This document shows positions 1 to 7,612 of a DNA stretch of 64,000 nucleotides, in pieces (the first letter of the stretch is position 1; every line of letters starts with the position of its first letter). The position numbers were made by a program, and so were the translations under genes. The notes under the pieces were generated by a model that did no database searches, was not told where the DNA came from, and saw nothing but the letters and a program-made list of their open reading frames with translations. This stretch comes from Chryseobacterium gleum. Lineage in GTDB: Bacteria; Bacteroidota; Bacteroidia; Flavobacteriales; Schleiferiaceae. The stretch spans positions 1 to 64,000 of the forward strand of contig CAMCXO010000003.1 of the NCBI GenBank assembly GCA_945883565.1, in the 5' to 3' direction.

Positions 1-225
1 TTTTAAGTGTGGTGTTAGGATGGTTTTTTAGCTGTTCAGCCTGTCGGCTGGTCTTCAATGAAGAATTGCGGCCGGGCGAGCTCCGTTGTGTGGTCGTACT
101 AAGCCTCTTCGGCGGTGTAACAGTCGCCATTGTCTGAACACGATTTTTAGGATTAATGGATGGGCATGATTAAGCTGGGACGCGTTGGGGTATTGTTTTT
201 GGGAAAAATTGTCTGGAATTATGTC

Positions 226-287
226 GCCCCTTCAGGGCTTAAGGTTATTGGTATGGTTATTCTATAATCATGTCGCCCCTTCGGGGC
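226..287. repeat. Pair of GCCCC-TTC-GGGGC hairpins (copy 1)
   Basis: Two small stem-loops lie 49 bp apart, at 226-238 (GCCCCTTCAGGGC, one mismatch) and 275-287 (GCCCCTTCGGGGC, perfect). Both are embedded in the phrase ATGTCGCCCCTTC. The same pair recurs in the second repeat unit. No U-tract follows that would make them convincing terminators. Confidence 0.75.
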
Positions 288-589
288 TTTGTTTTTAGTC
301 TAAATTGTTTTTTCTGCTTTTTTTTGAGTCGCCATGCTGAAAGGGCCGGGGGTTTTTCTGTTGAATTTTAAGTGTGGTGTTAGGATGGTTTTTTAGCTGT
401 TCAGCCTGTCGGCTGGTCTTCAATGAAGAATTGCGGCCGGGCGAGCTCCGTTGTGTGGTCGTACTAAGCCTCTTCGGTGGTGTAACAGTCGCCATTGTCT
501 GAACACGATTTTTAAGACTAATGGATGGGCATGATTAAGCTGGACGCGTTGGGGTAATGTTTTTGGGAAAAATTGTCCGGAATTATGTC

Positions 590-651
590 GCCCCTTCGGG
601 GCTTTAGGTTATGGGTACGGTTATTCTATAATCATGTCGCCCCTTCGGGGC
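590..651. repeat. Pair of GCCCC-TTC-GGGGC hairpins (copy 2)
   Basis: This is the second-unit equivalent of the hairpin pair at 226-287, with perfect GCCCCTTCGGGGC stems at 590-602 and 639-651. The 49-bp spacing between the two hairpins is preserved. Confidence 0.75.
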
Positions 652-778
652 TTTGTTATTAGTCTAAATTGTTTTTTCGGCTTTTATTGAGTTGCCATGC
701 AGAAAGGGCAGGGGGTTTGAATGGTGTTTGTTGGGACAAATGGGACTTTAGGGACGGAATTGTTGCTGTTTGGGATTT

Positions 779-805
779 GCGCCAGGGATTACAGCAAAAT
801 GCCCC
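779..805 (+). repeat. Dispersed motif GCGCCAGGGATT (copy 1)
   Basis: GCGCCAGGGATTACAG followed by a short A-rich stretch and GCCC resembles GCGCCAGGGATTGCAG plus GGAAAGCCC at 4539-4564. It is probably a remnant of the same intergenic element, here without the downstream hairpins. Confidence 0.4.
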
Positions 806-848
806 TTAAAGCACAAACGCCTTCCAAACCCATTCAAACAAAAAACCA

Positions 849-1406
849 TTAAGCCTTTTCACCCTGCAACCTCATCTCCTCATAAAAACCCTTCTCCATT
901 TTATACCAAAGGCAAGGTATATCCACATAATAAAAATGGCCATCGGCTTGCATGCCAATCTTTTTTAAAATTTTATTGGAAGCCACGTTGTCACAATTGG
1001 CCGCAGCGTACAAAACGTCGGTCTTCAAATCATCGAAAGCATAATTTCTGCAAACCAAAGCCGCCTCGGCAGCAAACCCCTTCCCCCAATACCGTTTAAT
1101 AAGCCGATAACCCAAATCGAAATAGTTGCAATGCCCATTCGTTGGTTCTGTTATCCATTTTAAACCACACCAGCCCATAAACGCATTGGTTTCTTTATTT
1201 ATCAAAGCCCAGCGGCCAATGCCAAAATCGTTATACTGCTTTATTACCCAATTTACAGTTTCCTGGGCTTGATGTCTATTGGAAATGGGCTTATTACCCA
1301 AATAGCGATGCACCTCCGCATCGGCATCCAATTCAAACATACCATCTACATCACTTGGCAACATATGCCTCAAAATGGTTCTCTCGGTTTCAATAATAAT
1401 CCCCAT
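849..1406 (-). CDS. GNAT-family N-acetyltransferase (RimJ/RimL type)
   Basis: This predicted cytoplasmic acetyltransferase of 185 residues would move an acetyl group from acetyl-CoA to an amine; the substrate is unknown. The start is taken at 1406 (MGIIIETERTILRHM), because the N-terminal beta strand of RimJ/RimL proteins begins with such an ETERxxLR sequence; the in-frame extension to 1505 has no family resemblance and would overlap the divergent gene's leader. The acetyl-CoA pyrophosphate loop is visible as RYWGKGFAAEA, and the C-terminal strand region contains NVASNKILKKIGM, the usual asparagine-containing helix before the last strand. It is a single gene facing away from the WG-repeat gene. 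Ribosomal-protein acetylation is one possibility for this family, but detoxification-type GNATs look the same. Confidence 0.85.
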   Translation of the reverse strand: MGIIIETERTILRHMLPSDVDGMFELDADAEVHRYLGNKPISNRHQAQETVNWVIKQYNDFGIGRWALINKETNAFMGWCGLKWITEPTNGHCNYFDLGYRLIKRYWGKGFAAEAALVCRNYAFDDLKTDVLYAAANCDNVASNKILKKIGMQADGHFYYVDIPCLWYKMEKGFYEEMRLQGEKA

Positions 1407-1666
1407 TCTAAATTTAAATAGACTTCGTATTAAGCTCTTTCCAAAAATGCAAAATGCATTTAACTTTTCGCCTGCTATTAAGCAATTGGCATTGGGTTTA
1501 TGCACTTTCTAAAAAGCCATTTGAAATGGCAGCGATAAAGAGAAAACCGAAACAAACCATAAAACCGCTTGCTTTGCAAACCCTTATTATCGCTTCAAGT
1601 AACGATTATACTCTTTTCCACGTTATAAGTCTGCGATGTCCATTCTGTGCTGCCAAAACCACCACC

Positions 1667-3634
1667 ATGAAAACAAGCCTATCCATTTTCAGTGCTTTGA
1701 TGGTCTTTTTTATAAAAACAACCTTCGCTCAAAGCCCAAATACCTCCAACGCTCTAACCGTAAATCAAGCCTTTAGCCCAAAGTTTCCGCTTAAAATAGA
1801 CACCCTGTATTATCCATTTTACAATGGTGTTCAAATGATTGAAATTGACCACATCGGGTATTGGGACAAGAAAATTTTTTTCCTCGAACAAAGTCGGCCT
1901 AGGGCCATTCCACATTCGGCTTTTAATCCTATGCCCATCGGAAACGAATATTTTTTCCGTCATACCTCCGGTAACATCGTTAAGGCCTACAACACAAAAC
2001 ACAGCTTAACAGAATTAAACCAGCACTTTAAAAAAATTCCCATTAAAAAGCAAAGCCGTGGACTTCAGGCTTTAAATCTCCACAGCCAACAACACAACCG
2101 AAAAGGCATTTGGTACCAAAGCCCACAAGCCAATTTTCATTTTTCGGGACACTACAAAGTTTCAACAGGTTATGCCGAACAAACCTCTGTACCAAACGCG
2201 CGGGCAACCGAATTGAAATTTGGTCTTATCGATTCTCTGGGTCAAATAGTCATTCCCATTCAGTACCACGAAATCTTGCCTTATTACGATAACCTTTTGA
2301 TTCAAAAAGCATATAAATGGGGCATTATCAATTATCAAAACGAAACTGTGGTTAACCCCGTTTACGAGCATCACGAAATTGACCATTACGCTTTCAACGT
2401 GCCCCACCAATTGGCCAGTGTGTTTTTTATGAACCAAAACGGCAACGAAAACCAAGGGCCCACATACACCTATAAAGCCGTATTCGTAGCCCAAAAAAAC
2501 CGCCTTATAGAGCTTAATAACTACGATAAGGTGGAGCATGAATACGCATGGACAGCCAAAGAAGATGCCAACAAACGGTATATTCCTGTGTTTAAAAACC
2601 ATCGAACAGGCTTTCTCAACGAGCACTATCAGGAAATTGTCGCTCCCCAATATGAGATATTCGAATTCTCGAGAAACACCTCTGGCTTGTTTAGAGTAGC
2701 AAAGGCAGGCAAATTCGGCTTTTACAACCGGTATTTCCAACCGGTAATACCTCTTGAATACGATTATGCCGAAAGTTTCTTGAACGATTCTACTGCTTTG
2801 GTGCTCAAAAATGGAACATTTTACAGAATTAATACCAAAAACACCAAACAAACCGGGGGCAATCTAAAGCCCAATTGGCAAATGGGTTATCTGAGCTTTA
2901 TAGCCGATAAACACCTCGTTGACGTGCAAACCAAGAATTTCCATGGCCTTATTGACACCTCTTCAAACCAACTTATTTTGCCCTTTGTGTACCACAAGCT
3001 TTTAGCACCCATTAAAATCACCGCCTTTTTAAATAAAAACAAAGCGTTTTTAGAACAGCAAAACATACAAGCCGCAAGCCAAGTGGATGTGACCGCCGAA
3101 CTGTTGTTTCATCAAAATAAGATTGTGCTTAAAAACCTCAACAACTTATATGGCGTTGTAGACACCAACTTTAAACTTTTAATAGATTTCAAATACGAAG
3201 ACTTACAACCTATTCCCTACCGGCTTGATTATTTGCTCTATAAGCAAAACGGTAAGCTGGGGGCTATGAATTATAATGGCCAAAACGTTTTAGAAGATGA
3301 CTACGAAAATGTTCGTTACAACTCGCACTATGTACAAGAAAGAGATGTATTTAAAGTAAAGAAAAACGGCAAATGGGGGGTATTGAATTTCCAAAACGAA
3401 GTGCTGTTGCCTTTTGAATACGACTCCATTACATTTCTGGGCCATTGGAACCGGCCAAAAAAGAAGTGGTGGGTGGTGCAAAAAGACGACAAATTTGGGG
3501 TGGTGGGCGTAAACAACGAAGTATTGGTTCCTTTTGAATACCCTGGAATATCGCACCTTGAAGGAGACAATCTTTGGATAATAGGCGAAAATAAAGTTCG
3601 GTATAAAGTGGTTTTGAAAGACCCTAACAATTAG
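1667..3634 (+). CDS. Secreted WG-repeat protein
   Basis: This 655-residue exported protein consists mostly of WG (KWG) repeats. The start at 1667 is chosen because it opens directly with a signal peptide (MKTSLSIFSALMVFF, cut near TFAQ); the reading frame stays open upstream to 1454 but without signal-peptide character. At least eight repeats can be read, with cores such as KFGLIDSLGQIVIPIQY, KWGIINYQNETVVNPVY, KFGFYNRYFQPVIPLEY, LYGVVDTNFKLLIDFKY, KWGVLNFQNEVLLPFEY and KFGVVGVNNEVLVPFEY. The pattern is G-x-h-[DN]-x-x-x-x-x-h-h-P-x-x-Y. WG repeats are thought to be beta-rich interaction modules; no enzymatic residues are evident. It has no obvious operon partner, since the next gene begins 105 bp downstream with its own leader. 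The biological role is unknown. Confidence 0.85.
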   Translation: MKTSLSIFSALMVFFIKTTFAQSPNTSNALTVNQAFSPKFPLKIDTLYYPFYNGVQMIEIDHIGYWDKKIFFLEQSRPRAIPHSAFNPMPIGNEYFFRHTSGNIVKAYNTKHSLTELNQHFKKIPIKKQSRGLQALNLHSQQHNRKGIWYQSPQANFHFSGHYKVSTGYAEQTSVPNARATELKFGLIDSLGQIVIPIQYHEILPYYDNLLIQKAYKWGIINYQNETVVNPVYEHHEIDHYAFNVPHQLASVFFMNQNGNENQGPTYTYKAVFVAQKNRLIELNNYDKVEHEYAWTAKEDANKRYIPVFKNHRTGFLNEHYQEIVAPQYEIFEFSRNTSGLFRVAKAGKFGFYNRYFQPVIPLEYDYAESFLNDSTALVLKNGTFYRINTKNTKQTGGNLKPNWQMGYLSFIADKHLVDVQTKNFHGLIDTSSNQLILPFVYHKLLAPIKITAFLNKNKAFLEQQNIQAASQVDVTAELLFHQNKIVLKNLNNLYGVVDTNFKLLIDFKYEDLQPIPYRLDYLLYKQNGKLGAMNYNGQNVLEDDYENVRYNSHYVQERDVFKVKKNGKWGVLNFQNEVLLPFEYDSITFLGHWNRPKKKWWVVQKDDKFGVVGVNNEVLVPFEYPGISHLEGDNLWIIGENKVRYKVVLKDPNN

Positions 3635-3739
3635 TACGTAATCCAGAGGCTTTTAGCCATAAATAAAATCCGAACCCTTTTGTGATGGGATGCTAAACCA
3701 AAAGGCTTAACTTTCGTCGCCCAGATTTGCCTATTGATC

Positions 3740-4444
3740 ATGAATACCCATCAAAACCATAGCCCCGAACACCAAAGCTTAATCTCTACAGCCCGTATAA
3801 CAGGCTTTTGGTATTTGCTTTTAGCCATTTTCGGTGTTTTAGGTTTTCTCGTTTTTCACCCTAAAATTTTCGTTCCCGATAATCCACACAACACCCTAAA
3901 CAACCTCATCCATCTTGAATCTATTGCCCGCATAAGGTTTGGATTGGAGTTGATTATCATTCTGTCTCAAGCCCTAGCAGCTGTTTGGTTTTTCAAGCTA
4001 TTTGTCAATATCAAAGCTTGGGCTGCTTTTGCCATTGGGGGTTGGGGACTGGTTAATGCCGCTGCCATTATGGTAAGCGCCATCGCGATGGGTTCTGCAC
4101 TTGAGGTAGCCCATTTTTCTACCCCTTCTTTTGAAGAAAAAAAGGTGGTTATACAGGTTTTAAACCACATTATTTCGCAATCTTGGGCAATTGGGGGCCT
4201 GTTCTTTGGGCTTTGGCTAATACCAATGGGCCATGTGGTAGTGGTTACCAAATGCATGCCCATATGGTTGGGCAGAATGCTGATAATAGGTGGCTTTGGT
4301 TACCTATTTAATACCCTCTTAATAGGCTTCGGCTTTAAAAACCCGGCCGTAGAGTACTTAACCATACCAGCTACCATAGGCGAGTTTTGGATGATTGGCT
4401 ACCTTTTGATTTTTGGGATTCGCCCTTCAAACCCGACTCAATGA
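3740..4444 (+). CDS. DUF4386 family membrane protein
   Basis: This 234-residue protein has about six hydrophobic helices, for example GFWYLLLAIFGVLGFLVF near the N terminus and MIGYLLIFGI at the end. The N-terminal ARITGFWYLLLAIFGVLG, the LESIARIRFGLELIIILSQALAA segment and the late GFGYLFNTLL are typical of DUF4386, an uncharacterised inner-membrane family. The start is the ATG at 3740 (MNTHQNHSPEHQ); a TTG two codons earlier is the only close alternative. TAACTTTC (3709-3716), one base off the Bacteroidota -7 element, lies upstream. It is followed by a GC-rich hairpin element (from about 4531) that could terminate transcription. No function is known. Confidence 0.85.
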   Translation: MNTHQNHSPEHQSLISTARITGFWYLLLAIFGVLGFLVFHPKIFVPDNPHNTLNNLIHLESIARIRFGLELIIILSQALAAVWFFKLFVNIKAWAAFAIGGWGLVNAAAIMVSAIAMGSALEVAHFSTPSFEEKKVVIQVLNHIISQSWAIGGLFFGLWLIPMGHVVVVTKCMPIWLGRMLIIGGFGYLFNTLLIGFGFKNPAVEYLTIPATIGEFWMIGYLLIFGIRPSNPTQ

Positions 4445-4530
4445 GACCAATGGATGGTGGTTTTGGTAAAAGGTGGCAACCATAGCTTGAAGTTCTTGAC
4501 AATTAGTAAGCCCGGGCTTTGTATTGGTTG

Positions 4531-4705
4531 GAACGAAAGCGCCAGGGATTGCAGTGGAAAGCCCACAGCCGCGCCCGGATTTGGGTTTGGTTGTGGGCTT
4601 TTTAATGCGCGGCGAGGACTTGGAGCGTAAAGCCCGGCCCACGAGGGGGTGATCGTGTTTTGGTTTTGAATGGCTGTTTGCCCCCGAGTGGGGGTGCCCC
4701 AGCTG
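4531..4705 (+). ncRNA. Intergenic multi-hairpin element, possible structured RNA
   Basis: The 279 bp between the convergent genes ending at 4444 and 4724 hold no protein gene but several inverted repeats. AAAGCCCACA (4558-4567) pairs with TGTGGGCTTT (4592-4601) and runs into TTTT, as a factor-independent terminator would for the DUF4386 gene. CCCCC-GAGT-GGGGG follows near 4681-4694. The phrases GCGCCAGGGATTGCAGTGG, GCGAGGACTTGGAGCG and AAAGCCCGGCCC look like a conserved Bacteroidota intergenic element. I cannot tell whether it is a functional RNA (a Flavo-1-like motif is one guess), a repeat, or only a terminator. Confidence 0.35.
4558..4605 (+). terminator. Terminator of the DUF4386 gene
   Basis: A perfect 10-bp stem (AAAGCCCACA with TGTGGGCTTT) is followed by TTAA, 114 bp downstream of the stop codon at 4444. 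Confidence 0.55.
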
Positions 4706-4723
4706 TTGAGCTTAATTTGTGGT

Positions 4724-6778
4724 TTATGGCTTCCAAACCAATTGGCATTTGAAATCGGTTCTGTAAGGCCCTTCGGTTTGCATGGGTGGGCTGCCAAGAC
4801 TTGTGGCGTTCCAAAAGCGGCTTCGACCTATTTTTAGTCCAAATTGCCAGGCGGGTTTGGGTTTCCATTGCAGCAACAAACTGCCACGTCCTCCCGATTG
4901 GGTGTAGGCGGGTATGCTCATGGCGCCGGGCAAATCGGCTTCGTAGGCGTAAAGACGACTGTTGTAGGTGGGTATGAAAAAGGCCATTAAACGAAACTGC
5001 AACTGCCAGGTTTGAGGTCTAAGTTGCCATTTTAAGTCTTGACAAACCAAGGTAGAAGTTTCCAATTCTTGGGCATTATACCACTGCTGCTCTATTCGCC
5101 AGCGAATGCCTAAGGCTGTATGGAGGTCTAATTTATAGTCGAGGCGCAACCTGTTTGAATGCTGGGTATGGGCGCGCTCGGGAATGCCTATACTGTCGAG
5201 TTCATTTTCTATAAAAGTGGGCGCTTGCCCGTCGGTTCGCATTCCACTTCTAAACATCAATTCGAGTCTACGGCCGTTAATGCTGTAAAGGCTCCTAATC
5301 AGCCAAAAAGTATTTACACTTTGCAGGGGGCGGTAATAGCCCGGGCCAAGACTTTGCGCATACTGCGCCTGAAACTCGAAACGCCAAAACCGACTTTGCG
5401 GCCAATCGATTCCAATGTTCAGGCTTTGTTCTCCGCCTCTTACAGCCAAATTTAAGAGTGGCGACAGGGCATGAAAGTATGCAGGCGGTTGATGCCAACC
5501 CCTTAGCCCGATTTCTAAACCGGAAGCCGTTTTAAACTGGGTGCCCAAAGTGGCCGACCAACTGTTAAATTGAAGGGTGGAAATTTCTCCATACAGAAAC
5601 AGGCCTTTGTAAACTTTTAAGAAATCGAAACCCATGTAATATGGCGCTTGTGCCGTGTTTACGAAGCCTTGGTTTTTTTGTGGCGATGCAAAGACAAAGG
5701 CCGATTGTATTTGGTTAAAGCTTATGCCCATTTTCAAACTTTGGAAATTGAGGCTGTGGTAGGTACCCAATTGTTTAAGGGGCAATTGGTTTTTGGTGCT
5801 TAAGGCATTGGGTGTGGTGTGCAAGCCTTCCCAATTAACCGAAGCCACTTCTTTATTGTGAATGCGGGCGCTTAAATTTCTATGGCTATACCACCATTGG
5901 CTTTTCCAGTTTTTATGTTCCAGAACAAAAGCCAAACCCCTTAAGCTGCGGTTCTCGATGGCGCCTTGGTAAGGCCGAACGCCTTGAGAAAAACGCATAA
6001 ATCCGCTGGCTGTAGAAGTGGCTTGGGTGGTAGGCGATGTCCAATGTTGCAAACCCTGCCCGATTTGCATATTAAAATCGCCCAAAATCCATTGCTTGCA
6101 AAGACCTTTTCCAAATTGGGCATAATGCCCTGTAAAGCTATCGGCCAAAAGGCCTCCCCAGGGTTCGAAGGGGTCTTTTTCGGCTGTAAAACCGAGTTGG
6201 TACTGATGGTTTTTCTTTAATTGAAAACGCAGGAGCCAGCGGTCGGCCGAGCCCAATAAGGCGCTTCCGGGATGGGTATGGGGGTTAAGGCTTTTGGCAT
6301 TCGGTAGTTCTGCTCTACGGCTGTAGCGCATTAGCCATTGCAATCGGCCCTGCTTAAATGCCAAAGGCTGCTGTTGAGGATTTGCCTTGGGCCTTTGTTT
6401 ATGCTCGAGGGCTTGGCGCAATTGGTAAATGGTAAGTGAATCGAAACCTGGAATGCGGGCCCATTCGAGTTGGCTTTGTGGAAAACCATACCGTTTGATA
6501 TGGGCTTCTAAGAAAGCTGCCCGGTAAACATTCATACCGGGCCATTGCGCCCAATGCTGCAAATTGTGGGGCATTGAATCGTTCAATTCTGTTTCGGCCC
6601 AGAGGTCGGTTTGAATGGCTTCGAGTGCATCTTCTTGGGGCACCGCATCACGGGCTTCCCAATCGAGGAACTGTTGCTCCCAAGGATCGGCCAGTGGCAA
6701 GGTTTCTTCTACTTGGGCCTGAAAGGGCCTGGCCCAAAACGCCAATACCATCAGATAATTAAGGCCACGCATAAGCAA
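4724..6778 (-). CDS. Helix-hairpin-helix outer-membrane barrel protein
   Basis: This 684-residue exported protein has a signal peptide (MLMRGLNYLMVLAFWARPFQ, cut near AQ). A helical region at about residues 30-125 contains a helix-hairpin-helix-like segment (ARIPGFDSLTIYQLRQAL). From about residue 150 to the end it is rich in alternating, aromatic-containing strands such as WLLRFQLKKNHQYQLGFTA, consistent with a large outer-membrane beta-barrel. ComEA-like HhH domains often bind DNA, and proteins pairing HhH with a barrel are known in Bacteroidota only as uncharacterised families. It overlaps the end of the upstream PorV/PorQ-like gene by 20 bp, so the two are probably translated together. 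The start could also be the ATG two codons later (6772). A role in DNA passage is a guess. Confidence 0.6.
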   Translation of the reverse strand: MLMRGLNYLMVLAFWARPFQAQVEETLPLADPWEQQFLDWEARDAVPQEDALEAIQTDLWAETELNDSMPHNLQHWAQWPGMNVYRAAFLEAHIKRYGFPQSQLEWARIPGFDSLTIYQLRQALEHKQRPKANPQQQPLAFKQGRLQWLMRYSRRAELPNAKSLNPHTHPGSALLGSADRWLLRFQLKKNHQYQLGFTAEKDPFEPWGGLLADSFTGHYAQFGKGLCKQWILGDFNMQIGQGLQHWTSPTTQATSTASGFMRFSQGVRPYQGAIENRSLRGLAFVLEHKNWKSQWWYSHRNLSARIHNKEVASVNWEGLHTTPNALSTKNQLPLKQLGTYHSLNFQSLKMGISFNQIQSAFVFASPQKNQGFVNTAQAPYYMGFDFLKVYKGLFLYGEISTLQFNSWSATLGTQFKTASGLEIGLRGWHQPPAYFHALSPLLNLAVRGGEQSLNIGIDWPQSRFWRFEFQAQYAQSLGPGYYRPLQSVNTFWLIRSLYSINGRRLELMFRSGMRTDGQAPTFIENELDSIGIPERAHTQHSNRLRLDYKLDLHTALGIRWRIEQQWYNAQELETSTLVCQDLKWQLRPQTWQLQFRLMAFFIPTYNSRLYAYEADLPGAMSIPAYTQSGGRGSLLLQWKPKPAWQFGLKIGRSRFWNATSLGSPPMQTEGPYRTDFKCQLVWKP

Positions 6779-7556
6779 TATCTATGGCCAAGCTGCTGTT
6801 GAGGCCTATTTGCCAGGCAAAGCCGCTACCCAAAAACAGTTTACGGTATTTCCATCTAAAAGCCGAGCTAAGGGCAAAAGGCCTATCGGCAAAGCCAAAC
6901 CCCATTTCTAACGACTTAACCACTTGGTATCGCCAACCCAACTGCCAGCGCAAAGCTGTGGCAGCAGATTGGTTGGTTTCGAGTAGAAAGACCGATTTAT
7001 CCGATTCTTGCCATTGTATGGCTAAGCCCATTCGGTTTAAATTCGAAAAATGGGGGTTTGACTTGCCCAATGCATGGCTTTGCCAGGCCATGCCCATGGC
7101 GAGTTTTTGATTCAACTGGTAAAACAATCCCAGGGCGGTACGTAAAAAGGGACGATTGCGGCCTATTTCACTGTTTTGCATTTGAAAATACTCGAGCTTG
7201 GTGCCTACATACAGGTTTTGATTGAGCTTTAGACCATAGGCCGTGGCAAATTGCTGCTGAGCATAATGGGCTGTACCCATTTGGGCCAAGGCGGCACGCC
7301 AAACGTGGCGCGAAGTGGCCCTTTGAATGGCCGCGGCCTGTATAAAAAGCGGCAGATGTATCCATGGCTTAGCCGAAGCCAAAGCCAAACTAAAGCCTTC
7401 GGTATCGGGCAATGCCGGGTTTTGAAAGCCCGACCAAATGCCACTTTGAGCCAGCTGAGCGCCACCTGTTCCTACATCTAAACTGCCCCGGTTAAGCAGC
7501 AAATCCTGGCCATAAACTTTACCCGTGAAGGCCAGAAGCCATAAAACAAAACGCAT
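6759..7556 (-). CDS. PorV/PorQ-like outer-membrane protein
   Basis: This 265-residue exported protein starts with a clear signal peptide (MRFVLWLLAFTGKVYGQ). The mature start, with RGSLDVGTGGAQLAQSGIWSGFQNPALP, is the N-terminal signature of the PorV/PorQ/FadL-like barrel family (SxGxGGAxxA, then N-P-A). The rest alternates strands and turns (LGLFYQLNQKLAMGMAW, LGWRYQVVKSLEMGFGF). PorV shuttles T9SS cargo at the outer membrane, but this protein is shorter and its role is unknown; it is more likely a paralogue dedicated to the barrel protein encoded just downstream with a 20-bp overlap. A perfect -7 element TATATTTG lies at 7577-7584, about 20 bp upstream of the start. Confidence 0.65.
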   Translation of the reverse strand: MRFVLWLLAFTGKVYGQDLLLNRGSLDVGTGGAQLAQSGIWSGFQNPALPDTEGFSLALASAKPWIHLPLFIQAAAIQRATSRHVWRAALAQMGTAHYAQQQFATAYGLKLNQNLYVGTKLEYFQMQNSEIGRNRPFLRTALGLFYQLNQKLAMGMAWQSHALGKSNPHFSNLNRMGLAIQWQESDKSVFLLETNQSAATALRWQLGWRYQVVKSLEMGFGFADRPFALSSAFRWKYRKLFLGSGFAWQIGLNSSLAIDIAYAWP

Positions 7557-7576
7557 TTATTGTGGTATATTTCACT

Positions 7577-7584
7577 CAAATATA
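7577..7584 (-). promoter_or_regulatory. -7 element TATATTTG for the outer-membrane pair
   Basis: On the minus strand TATATTTG matches the Bacteroidota -7 consensus TAnnTTTG and ends 20 bp before the ATG at 7556. I do not see a good -33 TTG at the normal distance. Confidence 0.4.
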
Positions 7585-7612
7585 AGCCCGTCTTTTTAGT
7601 GAACTTGGCGGC

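Larger units (their letters stand above)
1..719. repeat. 365-bp tandem duplication, non-coding
   Basis: Bases 1-365 and 366-about 719 are near-identical copies with a period of 365 bp; for example TTTTAAGTGTGGTGTTAGG begins at 1 and 366, and TGTTCAGCCTG at 33 and 398. The copies differ by scattered substitutions and a few single-base indels. Each unit has an outer part (33-130 and 328-360 in copy 1) and an inner part of about 205 bp bounded by the 8-mer GTCGCCAT (123-130 and 328-335). A third, shorter relative at 40651-40785 contains only the outer part. No credible reading frame is present, and 1-848 as a whole holds no gene. The family is not one I can name; similar GC-hairpin intergenic repeats are common in Bacteroidota. 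Confidence 0.85.

Noticed and set aside
295-495. Short minus-strand frame in the 365-bp repeat
   Set aside because: It crosses the junction between the two repeat units and consists of low-complexity basic residues without homology I recognise.
1454-1666. N-terminal extension of the WG-repeat protein
   Set aside because: The extension overlaps the GNAT gene's 5' region and precedes a clean signal peptide starting at 1667.
3290-3630. Minus-strand open frames inside the WG-repeat gene
   Set aside because: They are antisense shadows of repetitive codons and show no domain or start signal.
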